A DNA stretch of 64,000 nt from Otatea glauca (GCA_036346275.1 CM070730.1:5332309-5396308), one strand, 5' to 3'; shown: positions 46,890 to 58,490, numbered from the stretch's first letter. Program-made: numbers and translations. The notes: generated from the sequence alone by a model not told the origin.

Positions 46890-47330
46890 CCAATACTCAT
46901 TCCTCTTAACAGGGATACCCTCTCCATACCTAACATCCCTATCATTGCAACTGTTATTATCAGATAAAGCCTTGTAGTCATGATCTCTCCCACATCCTGT
47001 CTCAATAAGCATGCATGACTGCGGCTTGACTCTTCAACTTCTTCGGCTTTATCAGTAATGGCCTCCTCTTGCATCACATGGCCATAAACGACTTTATGAA
47101 ATACTTGCACCAACAATACTAGAAACCATCCTTAGCCAATCGTGCGTACGAGCTCCACAACTTCGGTCCCTTCAATTCCACTAATTCTCAGTACATGCGG
47201 TCCCATGTATGACTACCAACACCGTGCAACTTCAGATCACGCAACTCATTGTCCAATGAGAACATATGGTACAACCATTCGTAATGATGCCCCATAGACA
47301 CTCTTCTGCACGTGATAAGCTAGCCATCAC
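46890..47330 (-). pseudogene. Decayed transposon-type ORF, unrecognised
   Basis: Minus-strand segments read RVSMGHHYEWLYHMFSLDNE, then LRDLKLHGVGSHTWDRMY, a stop, ELVELKGPKLWSSYARLAKD and another stop. The residue pattern looks coding, and its position between the TIRs suggests it belonged to the element's protein. I cannot name the family. Confidence 0.4.
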
Positions 47331-48372
47331 ACCTGAAAAACAATCTAGTTTGTCCCCTTATTCACCCATATGTGGAACCAATGCTCTATAGTGTATTTTA
47401 AAATATACTCGCTCATCCATACCTCTCTAGAATTTCCTCAAATTATTATGTACATGATGTAATTTCATTATGTTAAGCAATGCGTAATAAACCTAATGGA
47501 TCTCAAAGTTAATCGCACCACTCACCTACATATCACAAAAAACTACTCTACACTACAACAATAATGTATATGTCATATTTATTCTTACCATCTATACATT
47601 TATTCAAATTGGTCATAACTTATCCAATACGTTCTCAACCATATCCACATAACTACATATCTAAACATACCTACGCATCTACACAAATATTACTGATTTA
47701 CACAACTACATACGTACATATCTACAAAACTATAGATATATAGACTTAGATACCTATACAAATACACATAAGATTATTTTGGTTACAAACCTACCATATT
47801 TTAAAACATAATAAAAAAATAAAAAAAATCTTACCCCAAAAATTTTGGTGGCATCTTCTTAATCTCTTCCTCTTCCTCCTCTCCTCTTCCTCTTCCTCTT
47901 GCTCCCTCGCCACTCCTCTTCTCTTCCTCTCTTTTCTTCGATCGATCTGTGTGTCGCTCGGCCCCCCGACTGGCTACGTGACGATTAAAGGCTAGCCTTC
48001 TGTCACCAATTAAAATAGTGACAAGGGAGCGTGGTTCTCTGTCGCCATTCCAATTGGCAACATAGACAGCGTGGTCTTTTTGTCGTTAATTCAAATGGAG
48101 ACAGATAACCTGGTCATCCCACGTGACACTCTGTCGGCATTCCAAATGGAAAACAATAACAGGAGTATATTTATGTAATTTTTTTGACATATTATTTCTT
48201 TAATTTTTCATGTTATTTAAGGGAATAAAGGGATTGCGGCAAGTGTCGCGATGAGAGAGTTTTTTAGATGAAGGAAAGTAGGAGGAGAAGAAGGTGTTGT
48301 CACTTGTCATAAGGAGAGGACATTCTCAGCAAAGATTCGGTGAGGACGTTATCAAATTAGCAATTTCGCTTT

Positions 48373-48676
48373 AAGAGCATATACAATGGTGTGGTATAAC
48401 CTGTCTATATGCTTTGCCATATAAGATTTTTGCTAATATAGAGGAGATGGAGTATAGCTATCTCTTTATAAAGAGATAACTATATAGACAACATAAAAGA
48501 CCATTGTATAAGTTATTATCTATAGTAAATGCCTTTTCATGCCATAATTAAAAGATTATAGGATCTTATAGAGACAATCATAAGATGTTATCTATTGTAG
48601 AAATTGTCTTTTAGTTTCGTCTTTAGATAATATGGAGAAGTATATAGACAACAATCGTCTCTATTATTGTAGATGC
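48373..48676. mobile_element. MITE-like inverted-repeat unit
   Basis: Starts agagcatatacaatgg and ends attattgtagatgctat, with several internal inverted segments (agataacta, gacaacat). It is also present in arm 2 at about 57085-57560, so it predates the duplication of the arms. Confidence 0.55.
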
Positions 48677-49008
48677 TATAAAATTTGACAGTACGTGCAT
48701 GAACCTGGATACAACCTCATCTCCCTAAGTTAAAGTATATCTCTCCCCACGTGAACAGGACCCCACGATCCATGCACGCAATAGCGCAAGGTTATAGGAT
48801 CGATTTAGTTCCTTTCCTTGTATTTGTGGCCCAGTTTATTGTATTTCCTTTCTTATCTCCTTGATTGTTGTACTTGCCATGTATCTCACACACCCACCGT
48901 ATATACAAGATAATGCACACTCGCATGTTCGCTAGGACGGTGGGAAGAAGTGATGGAAGAGGGAGCTAGCGATTGATCGAGAGTCAGGTCATCAGGCGAA
49001 GAGCAAGA
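48677..49008. other. Intergenic, no gene seen
   Basis: Contains a gatcgagagtcagg word at 48975 that recurs at 49067. Otherwise featureless. Confidence 0.4.
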
Positions 49009-49173
49009 TTACTACCTATATTAAAGGCCACAGTTTTCACGGCTCCTCGCTGCATCCAAGATCGATCGAGAGTCAGGCCATGTGTACGGCTCATGCGTCG
49101 TTGAGCCACGTCGCCCGTGTGGCTAAGCCGTTAGTACAGCTTAAGTATTTTGTCCAAATCGGCTGGCCCTAAC

Positions 49174-49243
49174 GCGGCGTAGCGTGGCTGGTAAGAGCGC
49201 TCACTTAGCACCGAGAGGTTGTGCGATCGAGTCCTGGCGAGCA
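49174..49243 (+). ncRNA. tRNA-Ala(AGC)-like sequence, probable SINE head
   Basis: GTAGCGTGGCTGGTAAGAGC resembles a D-arm with a Pol III A box. AGCGCTCACTTAGCACCGAG resembles the tRNA-Ala anticodon arm with AGC in the loop. GATCGAGTC matches the B box. The acceptor stem does not pair well and a T7 run follows at 49244-49251. It is therefore a tRNA-derived repeat or pseudo-tRNA, not a working tRNA gene. Confidence 0.55.
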
Positions 49244-49475
49244 ATTTTTTTGCCCGCGGTCGTGCCTCTCACTCCCGTCCCTTCCCCTCCGCCCGCATAC
49301 GTCACCCGGTGACCACTCCACACCTCTTTCGCTAGCACGCCTCGCCGGGGATCAAGTCCTGGCGAGCGCCATTTTTTTGTCGCGATTGCGTCTCTCACTC
49401 CCGTGCCTTCCCCTCCGCCCGCATACATCGCCCGGCGCCCGCTCCTCGCCTCCTCCGCTAGCGCGCCTCACCGGG
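49232..49475. repeat. Tandem duplication of about 122 bp
   Basis: The block from agtcctggcgagc through ttcccctccgcccgcata to gcgcctc(g/a)ccggg occurs twice in succession with about 85-90% identity by eye. The first copy overlaps the end of the tRNA-like unit. Confidence 0.8.
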
Positions 49476-49489
49476 CTTGCTCCCGCATT

Positions 49490-49757
49490 TGATTCTTGCC
49501 ACGGCCGCCATCGCCTCCTCTGATGACCCCTCCGTGGCCCTCGAGATCTACGCGCACCTACCCCTGCGCCTCCTCCAAGACTCCGTCACTGCTGCCACCA
49601 TCACGCTCGGCTACCAGTGCTTCCTCTAGGGCCTCGAGCTGTCCTCCTGCTGCTGCTGCATCTCGCGGTGTAGGGTTTGAATCTGCTGTTGATTCTCATG
49701 TGGTTTCTTCGAGGTCTTCGCTCTTTGCCTTCCCTATTTGTGTACATGCTCTCTTCT
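49490..49757 (+). other. GC-rich exon-like fragment, unrecognised
   Basis: A plus-strand frame starting in the preceding repeat reads ATAAIASSDDPSVALEIYAH, then LPLRLLQDSVTAATITLGYQ, and hits a stop after CFL. Codon composition is typical of GC-rich grass first exons. I do not recognise the protein. Confidence 0.35.
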
Positions 49758-50240
49758 AAAAATGCACTTATGTCTTATTTTGATCCCCTTTCTCCAGAAT
49801 TTATTAGTTTTTATCGGTTGTTTTTTCGCTGTGAATTGGATTAAGATCTGTGCGTTCGGATTCATTTTGTTTCATGAATAGCGGGTTGGATTTGACTGAA
49901 ATTTTCGTAGTTTTTTTTGTTGGTGTGGATCAGGAAGAGCTACTACGACGTGCTGCAGGTGCCCAAGGGCGCATCATAGGATTGGGCCAAGTGGTCATAC
50001 CGCAAGCTTGCCCTCAAGTACCACCCGGACAAGGACCCCAACAATGAGGAGGCAAATAAGCGCTTCGCTAAGATCAACAACGGTATCACCATGTGGATCG
50101 AAGGGGCTAGATTTTTTTTAAACAATTTGGTGTTCTTGAAGAGAGCTAATGTATGATGGTGTTACCGTCTTGCAGTGTATGAGGTCTATGATCGGTATGG
50201 TGAGGAGGGGATGAAGTAGTTCCAAGGTGGAAGGGGCGGC

Positions 50241-52038
50241 TGATAGCATCTAGGCCCCCTCAATTTTGTTATTGTGTTTTATTATAGTTTTGGTATTGAT
50301 GACTAAGTTAATAATACTAAAAAGCTCTCAAGAACGTATGCTGGAATCAATGATGGAGCAAGTTGGACGAACAAGATTAAGGTGTTTAGTTTCTAGTTTA
50401 TGACTTGGGAGATGATTCAGTTCAAATAGCTAGGATTGTTTTTCTTTTTTGGTTGTCTAAAGAGGGACTTTGCACAAGCTAGTGAATTGGATCATAAGGC
50501 AAAGACAAAACTAGATATCTCGAGGCAAAAGACACTTTGACATTGACCTCTTAATCATATTTTTAGTATACAACAGACCAAATTTCAGCTATCCATTTCT
50601 TTAGTCAGTTGCATACACAACATATTCTTTTGAAGTCAAAAAGATTCTTTGGTCCAATCTTGAAACTCTTCTGCGTCAAAATTCCCATCAGAATACCTGC
50701 TCATGGGACAAAAACTCTTGTTTTCATATTCCTTCATCCTTGGTAAAAACCTCCTTGAAAATCATCTGATAGCCAAGGGATTGCCTATGTATGACGGACC
50801 AAATTATTTGGTCTGGCGTACATATTATAGTCACTTCTCTGTGACGAACCAAAATTTTTTGTCCGGCACTCATTCAGTTCATAAGCCTTTGGTAGGACCA
50901 AACTTTGAAGTCCTATTTATTGAAACCTTAAATGGATATTCTTTATCATTCAAAAGGATTTTACTTTGACAACGGACCAAACATTCTTGCTTAAAATTTT
51001 AGTCCGTTGCTAAAGTAAATCGCTTGGATAAAACTTATCTCTGTTGAGAAAGGGTATTTGGCTACTAATCTTTAAATCTCCATGTATGATGGACCAAAAC
51101 ATTTGGTCCGACGTACATATGTCTCTATGCCAGACCAAACTCTTTGAAAAGCCCATGCACAACGGACCAAATTTTTGGTCCGACGTACATGTATCTTTCT
51201 CAGTTGTGCGGCGGACCAAACTCTATGTAAAGCCTATGTACTACGGACCAAACTTTTTGGTCCGTCGTAAATATTCAAATTTGGTCCATCATACACATGT
51301 CCAGTATCGCTAGGCACTGTTACTTAGTCTGTTGTACGTGTACTTTTCTGATTTTTCTGACACCTGACACGTCCAACGGCTACTGTAGCAGGTGTAACGG
51401 CTATATTCATTCCAAATGGCTATATAAGCATTTCCTGAACCATCTACCAATATATAGATTGAACTCCTTTACATTTTAGCATTGAAAATAGCTCTCATTC
51501 TCAAAAGGAGTCTGTGCTTCACCTTCAAACCAAAAATTCTCAAACATCTTTAAGTATTTTAGCTCCAAGCCAAAGTCTAGCAGTGTGTGTTGCGAAGTGA
51601 ACCAAGAGACAGAACTTGTGCAAAGTTTATTACTCTTGGGTCTTAGTGATCCTAGACAGCTTGGAGAAAGTGAACAGTGCGACATGTCCAAAGGTGATTG
51701 TGGTAGACCACTATAATTGTGAGAGGTTTGAAACTCACCTCACTGGAGTAGTGAAAGAGTTATCTGAGTGATCACCGAAGCTACTGCGACTAGCTTTGGA
51801 GAAGCAATACTTCGAAAGAAGTGCTTCAACGTGGATTAGGAGTGCGGCTCTGAACCACGGGATAAATCTCTGTCTCTTTGTGCTCTACTTCTCTTTATTG
51901 CTTTCGCTGTAATCATTGATTGTTTTTACTTCTGTTCTGTGCTTTTCTCTCATAAAGAATTGTAAATTGTTTTGAAGAAATAAAAATTAGTAAAAGTCGC
52001 CTATTCACCCCCCTCCTCTAGGCCAACTAGATCCTTCA
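50241..52038 (+). mobile_element. Solo copia LTR inside the J-protein pseudogene
   Basis: 1798 bp with a perfect target duplication GCGGC (50236-50240 and 52039-52043). It starts TGATAGCATCTAGGCCCCC and ends CTAGGCCAACTAGATCCTTCA minus its first base. The starting motif matches the solo LTR at 37917-39345, so the two are related families. A TATA box, GGCTATATAAGC, is at about 51419-51430. About ten palindromic units of GGACCAAA...TTTGGTCC lie upstream of it at 50790-51290. There is no internal coding region. Confidence 0.95.
50790..51290. repeat. GGACCAAA / TTTGGTCC palindrome array
   Basis: Units such as ggaccaaatttttggtccg and ggaccaaaacatttggtccg alternate with half-units, each often followed by acgtacat. 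It sits in the U3 part of the solo LTR, before the TATA box. Confidence 0.9.
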
Positions 52039-52090
52039 GCGGCGACTTGGGATGAACATTCAGGACAGCTTCAGCAGGTGAGGCAAATGC

Positions 52091-55008
52091 TGTCTAGCGC
52101 TCGTTATCTTAGTAACCTCAATCTTGCCATGTCTTGCACACATTGTGATGCTCTCAAGTAGGAACTACGCATGTGAGCTATTACAATGTATATATGATAA
52201 TTTGCAAACTAATTGTGATCTCAAAATAGAAGAAACAAAGTGCAAGCAATAAATTATCAATAGGCTATGATGTGCATGCAATACGCCGTGTTTGCTACTG
52301 AAATATCAACAAACATGCTTCCGTTGCCCCTAGACTGGTGTATATAGCAGTAGAGATATTGCATCTCATGGATCTCTTATTTACAGGTGATATACAAAGT
52401 TGTCAGCATATTAAGTGCTCATTGTGTAGGATAAAATTCTAAATATAGTGAATAATGTGATTCATATGAACCTACTGAATATACGAAGACAAGACTTAAT
52501 TGGCATGCAGCTGGTGTGAAATGCCACCTCATATTTAAGTTGGAATTTTTCCTGATATGCCCGTGTAGTATGATTATGTCAGAAAGCGTATGATTCCCAT
52601 TTTGTAGGATTTGTCATTGTCAATGGTAGATATACCAAACCTTGCTAACGCTGGTATTGACAAATGGATCACTTTCATGTTCATCATTGCTTCGAGAGAT
52701 CGTGGGTAATATTCCTAGAATAGTGGATGCTTTGGTGCAATCTGATGGTCCTTTGATTGAGAACCAGGTAATCAAATTTGTTTATGACTTAAAACTTCTT
52801 TTTTATTTTGTAGTGATTACTTGCGGATCTTGAACTCATGTGGCCTTGTGGTTGAGAAATTTTTTCGCAGCAGTTTGATTTTTTCTTAAATGTTTATTTG
52901 TGCCATACATCCTTAGGATTATTAGCTTATATTCTGGTTTTTGCCCAAAAAATATTGGCAGCTCATGAAGCAACAAAGGTTAGTGCATACGTCATGGTTA
53001 TTTATTTTTATTGATTATGTTAGAAGATTCGTTTCACTGCTCTTGGTTTTTCCCTGTAACATAGTGTTGCATATTTATTTCAATTGACCATTATGTGCCA
53101 CGGTACGTTTCCTGCATATTGCAACCCTTCTGCACATCAACAGCTGGCGTCATGAACTTCTGTATAACAAACATCAATGCCTTTACAGCCTCTTGTATTT
53201 TCCCCCTCCCATTAAAAAGGATGCTTTCTTAATCGTTTTGCTAGAAAACCTCAAATGGTACAGGTTCACCTCTTTGGTGTGGAACGGCAAAAACATTTGT
53301 AGAAATACTCTGGTCTTCTGGACTTTCAACCTTTTTCAACATTTCTTGTTTGATTGCGTATATAAAAAAGAGGGGAATTTCTTGAGTTCTTCCTTTGCCT
53401 TTACCCCCATGTTCTGTTTCTAGATCTAAATGTCCCGTCTTTGGTAGCCTTTTGCACCCAAAATTTGGAATTTTCTGCTTTAGAGTTCCTTGTGATGTGG
53501 GTTAACATCTTGATTGTGAACTCTACAGCAGTACATTCCTTGAATTTTAATTGAGCTACTTCCTCAGTTGAAAAGATCGGAAATCATTGTCTTTGTCCGC
53601 CCCGTTAATCTCTAAGGATCTTGGCTCTACAAAGGTGGTTAGCACAAAACAAAGGATCTTGTCTTTGATTTTTTTGACAATGCAAAATGGTAGGGCCACA
53701 TGATTTCCTTCCCATATTGATTTCCTTTCCATGCTTTAATGCGGAGGCAAGTTAGATTTTGGAAATCAAAGTCAATGGTTGATCAGAAAGGTGCTGTCCA
53801 TTCTTTATTTGAAAATATGTGATTATTATTTCATGGTTGTTACTTCTTGCATGATGGAAATTGTTCAGTCAGGTGCCATATTCTTGATTCATGCTACATC
53901 CTTGATAAAATGTTTCGTGTTTCCTTTGCACTCGCTGCCTCGATGCTGGTTGTAGGGCTGCGCACAGATTGGGCACTAGCTGAAGATGATGAATGCCTGA
54001 GGTTTTTTCTTGAACTGGAAAGGCTTTTATTGGCATTACATGTCCTTTTTAGGGTTTCTTTGGTACAGGTTACGATTATATTATCGGTTTATTTATTTTG
54101 TCTTACATGACATAGGCTCAGAAATGTATCTGGGATAATCAAGCCTTATAGTATGCTCTATAGCTCTAAAAAAATCCTAGATTCTGTTTGCTTACCCTGC
54201 AGTTTATCTTCTTTAATTCTTTCAAACAGGGCTTAATTTTAAAGCATAGGTTTCCATGCATAGATTGGTTGTTTCACTTAATTTAGTGACATTAAATAAT
54301 CTTAAAAAAAGGACATTAAGCGATTTTCTTTGGGTATTTGCATCTATGGTCGGCTCAATGTCATTGCCAATGCCAAACAAACAATTTGCAGATGGATCGA
54401 TATCTATGCAGAAGACCAAGATAAAATTTTTTTACAAAATTTTGGTTATTGTTAAGAACCAATGTCCTGTCTTACTTGCAAGCTAGCCTTGAGATTAGTC
54501 ATTTAGCTAAACTGTGTCCACCTTAGGTTAGTCAATTAATTGTTACAAACTCTAAATCTCATTCAGGGCTTATTTTGGGAGATGTAATTATGGTGCCCCT
54601 GATAAACTAGGTGAACAAATAGTTGCATGTTCATGACTGTTAAGAACAACATCTGTGAGTTCCTGCAAGTTATAGTTCAGATCGTTAAGCTTCCGGTTGT
54701 GTATGGAACTACGGATACGACTTATGAGATGATTTTACCATGTGTAACATTCTTTTTTATTCTGGTCCTGGGACTAGCAATCTAATGGAAATAGTATTGC
54801 TGGGGAAGCTTTTGGTGAATGTGAATGACTCGAAAGTGAGATTAAGGCAACTCTACCTAGGAATTGCATTCACCCATGCAAAGAATTCATCTGGTTCTCT
54901 TCTGCTGAATATAGGAAGTCAAAGATGTATCTTCATGTCAATTTTAAGTTTACATGATAATTGGTATGACTAACTGATGAAAAATTCATTTCACTGAATC
55001 ATAATCAG
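52091..55008 (+). other. Intron-like DNA with isolated exon-like segments
   Basis: The DNA is AT-rich with many poly-T tracts. One segment, 52608-52767, is bounded by tag and gtaatc and in one frame reads SSLLREIVGNIPRIVDALVQ then SDGPLIENQ; the first third of it is open only in another frame. I do not recognise it. Nothing else could be supported. Confidence 0.35.
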
Positions 55009-55080
55009 GTTTTTGTTATCCTTTTGAAGTACCATGGTGGAACAAACTTTGATCGCGCTGCTGGAAGGCCGTTCATTACA
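55009..55080 (+). pseudogene. GH35 beta-galactosidase fragment
   Basis: After an AG acceptor, the frame reads VFVILLKYHGGTNFDRAAGR then PFIT. The YHGGTNFGRTAGGPFIT block is a signature of plant GH35 beta-galactosidases, cell-wall or apoplastic enzymes that release terminal galactose. Only about 24 residues are present, with substitutions at normally fixed positions (Asp for Gly after NF, Arg for Gly before PF), and no other GH35 exon is recognised nearby. Confidence 0.7.
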
Positions 55081-55610
55081 TGTACCTATAACCTTTGTTG
55101 TATTGCTATCTGTTAACTTTTGGTTGTTGCACTGAAACCTTTATTATGCAGCTCATTGTTAACTTTTCGCTGTTGCACACCTTATTTCCATGCTAGGAAG
55201 TATGAACTGGGGGTTTCATATATTCGTTGTTGATGACACTATACAATAAAGCCACAAATGAGGAACTTATTTTGTTGGTCGTATGATCGAAGGGCCTGCT
55301 TCAAGACCCATTAGAATTGATACAACTCTAAAGGTTTGTACTTCTGTGCCCACAAACTGCATCTATATAGTTTACAATTTACTTGTGTTAGATTTCGTCA
55401 TGCATATATCGTGCAAGCTACAGGTTGGGCAGAAACGTGGAAGAATGCCTTTTCCACTAAGAATATAGTATTATCAAGCTTCCATTTCTTACTTAAGAAA
55501 ATGTATGCATATTTGCTCCAGAAAAACCTTTTAATTGCAAGAGTATAGAATTTATATCAGATAACTTCTTTTCGAGTTTTTCTTATCAACTTCTAATCTA
55601 TCGGTACAGG

Positions 55611-55694
55611 TTGTGAACATATCTCAGTTGTGGTTTACCTATTACAAAAACGTAAACTTTAGAGAGAATGGTGATCCTCATTTATTTCCTCAGG
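55611..55694 (+). other. Well-bordered exon-like segment, unrecognised
   Basis: Between acag and gtatgc an 84-nt frame reads VVNISQLWFTYYKNVNFREN then GDPHLFPQ, open and in phase 0 at both ends. It looks like a real coding exon carried as a fragment. The family is not recognised. Confidence 0.4.
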
Positions 55695-55834
55695 TATGCT
55701 TCCTTCAACTCAAGAACTGAGAATTTTATTTCCTTCGTTATCTCAGAATTTTTTTGTGGAGCAAATACTTAGACTCATTACCCTTTTGCGGTGTTGCGCC
55801 CTCGCACGGCATGCTGCCGCGGATACGTATCTAG

Positions 55835-57084
55835 TTGAGTTTACTCTAGCCACTCGTACCGGCCGGACGGCGATCGCGCATGCACATAGTATATTTAGGA
55901 TTTGTTTGAAAAGTTCAAAATTCTGATCTATCTACGTAAATAGGTCGTGGTTTTAGATTAATATTTCAGCCCATTTATATATGTTTGTCGGAATTTTGAA
56001 CTTTTTAAACAAGGTTTCACTGCCAAAAATGTTTTGGTTGCGCATGGAGGTAATGATGACAGGAGTCCGTGCACTGCAACTCTTTAATAACACACAATTG
56101 CTTTGGCCTCCAGTAGCAGTAGCCAGTAGCACTAGCACTAGCAGTGCGTCGTCCTTGTCGCGTTGCAAGCTTGCAAAGATGCAAACTGCTTGCCAAAAAT
56201 CACATTAATTATGGTACGTGCTCCTCCTCAGCACCAGTACCAATTAATGGAGAGAGATCTAAACTAGTCATATGAGGAGTGAGGAATATAACTTTAGCGG
56301 TTATGTATAGATCGTGTGATCAAAATTCGATAGCTCAGATCGTCTATAGCTAACACTGTTTGATCGACGATGCTCAAAATCAATAACGGCTTAAGTTACA
56401 ATTCCTTTACAAACTACGTGGAAACTCTATACACCGTTTATCGGAAGCTAGCTCGAGCCACTGCTCCTAATTAATGGAGTTATTGATCAGATTAATGGCC
56501 GATCGATACAGTCTAATCAAGCCAATATCACAGGTCTCCAACCAACTCATACCCAGAGTAATGTACTCTTGCTAATTACGAAATGAGAGAAGAAGGTTAG
56601 GAATATTAACAGTGAAGTTTTGCGTCCTTCTAATTAGTCAAGTCGCCAGAGTCATGTGGTCGCGCGTTTGATCAATCAGAAACCATGGATCACACGCCAT
56701 AGTCAAGTCTATATACGTCCATATTCTATAGCAGCCTCTGCTTTTGTTGACCTGTCACATTTTTGTTTTCTCTATCGATGCAACGCCGGTCTGCCCGGCT
56801 GTCCTTTTCTTACTCTCTCTCTCTATATATATAATACAATTCCATTTATTTTTTGAAAAAAAATAATTCGCTTGTCGATCGTTTGATGTGCTAATTACAT
56901 TAGTTAATTTTTATGCTAGCTAGCTGTAGCAGTCGATCTTCCAAAACTATCGATAGCTCGTACGCGAAAATTTTCCCAAGCTTAAATATAAATGAATTTT
57001 ATTAAAAAAATTACTAATTTGAGGACGTCCTTACTAAATCTTTAGTGAGAATCACTGTCCTTACGACAAGTGATGGCATCTCCC
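55835..57084. other. Intergenic, no gene seen
   Basis: A short inverted repeat, ttgaactttttaaacaagg against the tttgaaaagttcaaaattc region, lies at 55905-56010. The rest is AT-rich with no supported feature. Confidence 0.45.
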
Positions 57085-57204
57085 TTTATAACATGTGCAG
57101 ACTGCAGTAGTAAAGACGACTGCTATCTATACACTCGTTCATGTCATCTAAATACAAAAGTAAAGATAACTACTACAATGGTTGACATCTTAAGGTTCTC
57201 TATA

Positions 57205-57445
57205 CGAGAATTACTTTTTAAAAAAAATAATTATAGAAATAATATGCTAAAGCAAAATTTTACAAAAATACCCACTTGTCGCCAATTGAAATGGCGACAG
57301 AGACTCTATAGCCATTTCAAATGGTGACAGAGAGCTGCGATTGTTAGTGACAACTCTCTATAACCATTGGCGACAGATGGGTATTTTTGCAAAATTTTAT
57401 TTTGGCATATTATTTTTGTTAATTTTTTTAAAAATATTATTTTTT
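57205..57445. mobile_element. MITE related to the 45.6-48.2 kb TIR element
   Basis: Inverted ends aattatagaaataatatgc / gcatattatttttgttaatt, then gcaaaattttacaaaaatacc / gtatttttgcaaaatttta. Inside lie the same ggcgacaga-type subterminal motifs. About 240 bp, non-coding, so a deletion derivative of that family. Confidence 0.7.
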
Positions 57446-57829
57446 AAAATTTCCTCTATACGATATCCTACAATTTTTAATTATGATATGAAAATGTGCT
57501 ATTGTAGATAATAACTTGTATAATAATATTTTATGTTGTCTATATGGTTGTCTCTTCACGAAAAGACAGATATGCTCTTTCTCCTCTGTATTAACAAAAA
57601 TCATACATGACAAAATATATAAACATATCACACTATTGTACATGTCCTTGAAGTCCCTCTCCTTATAACAAGGGACATCACCTCGTTTCTTTTACCTCAA
57701 AGATTATCACCTTGTGATAAGTAGTAGACCTCCTTTATATCCCTTTCCTTCTCTATTTCCTTCTCCCCAAACTCAAAATAAAATATTATTATACAAGTTA
57801 AAACAAGTATTTTTCAAACACTTTCATAA

Positions 57830-58490
57830 GTTTTTTGAACGAAAATTTTCAAACTGAAAGTTTGTTGAGTAGAAACTTTTCGATCTAAAATTTTTTGAAT
57901 TGAAAGTTTTCGAAATTGAAACTTTCTGATTTGAATTTTTTTTTCGAGTTGAAACTTTCTCATTTTTTTCGAGTTGAAACTTTCTCATTTTTTTTGAGTT
58001 GAAACTTTCTGATTTGACCTTTCTTATTGAAAAGTTTTCGAGTTGAATGTTAAATCAAAACCTTTTGAATCAAAATTTTTTTGAACTGAAACTTTTTGAA
58101 CCAAAGTTTTTTATTTGAATGTTTGTGAGTTGAAACTTTTCAAATTGAAACTTTCTAATTTGAAATTTTTTGATTTAAAACATTTCGAGTTAAAACTTTC
58201 TAATTTGAATTTTCTTGATTTGAAATTTTTCGAGTTGAAAAATTTATAGTTTGAGAATTTTCGAGTTGATTTTTTTAGTTCAAGCTTTCTACTTTGAAAG
58301 TTTGCGATTTAAATTTTTTCGAGTTGAAACTTTCAAATTTCAAATTTGTTTTGAGTTCAAACTTTTCAAGTCGAAACTTTATAATTTGAAAATTTTTGTT
58401 TAATTTTTTTCGTGTTGAAAATTTTGAGTAATTTTTTTTAGTTGAAACTTTCTATTTAAAATTCTCAAAGTTAAAATGTTCTAATTTTAA
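57830..58490. repeat. Degenerate short-period array, arm 2
   Basis: More than 30 loose copies of gagttgaaactttc / tttcgagttgaaa words. Complement of the array at 45220-45540 but about twice as long. Confidence 0.85.

Larger units (their letters stand above)
45629..48215. mobile_element. TIR element nested in arm 1, with decayed ORFs
   Basis: The left end ttaaataatatgaaaaa... and the complement of the right end (ttaaataacatgaaaaatt) are imperfect inverted repeats that continue with aaataaaatgcc / aaataatatgtc. Next to each lie several subterminal copies of a motif like ccagttgaaatgacaacaga. A shorter relative is at 57205-57445. Arm 2 of the inverted pair lacks this insertion at the corresponding place. 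Superfamily unknown; MULE-like or PIF-like are both possible. Confidence 0.65.
45050..48680 (+). repeat. Inverted repeat pair, arm 1 (interrupted)
   Basis: 45050-45628 plus 48216-48680 match the reverse complement of about 57085-58620. Shared landmarks are the ctct-rich cctccttatccctctctaac, the degenerate array of gtttcaactcgaaa-type words at 45220-45540, the ggagaggac segment at 48310 and atagacaacataaaa at 48483. Arm 1 is split by a 2.6-kb TIR element. No genes. Confidence 0.8.
49934..52090 (+). pseudogene. ERdj3B-like J-domain protein pseudogene
   Basis: SYYDVLQVPKGAS, then a TAG at 49977-49979, then [20 protein letters not shown] and KRFAKINN match the J domain of plant ER-luminal DnaJ proteins related to ERdj3B. 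The HPD triad that stimulates BiP ATPase is at 50022-50030. A GT donor at 50083 and an AG acceptor at 50174 join to VYEV, followed directly by YDRYGEEGMK. The roughly ten residues usually between them are missing. A TAG at 50217-50219 replaces the expected Gln, and after FQGGRGG the solo LTR 50241-52038 is inserted. Downstream, MNIQDSFS resumes in a shifted frame. The host gene has at least two stops, a deletion, a frameshift and an insertion, and no signal peptide or C-terminal domain was found. Confidence 0.9.
49009..55834 (+). mobile_element. Helitron-like candidate H3 with gene-fragment cargo
   Basis: The 3' end is good: CGGCA-TGC-TGCCG hairpin at 55807-55819, 11 nt, then CTAG (55831-55834) followed by T. 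The proposed 5' end at 49009, ttactacctatattaaaggc, preceded by A, resembles the H2 start CTATATTAAAG, with TC changed to TT. Between them lie fragments of at least two unrelated genes plus a tRNA-like unit, as expected for a gene-capturing Helitron. Excluding the nested solo LTR the length would be about 5 kb. The 5' end and the single-element interpretation are inferences; several insertions could give the same picture. Confidence 0.45.
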
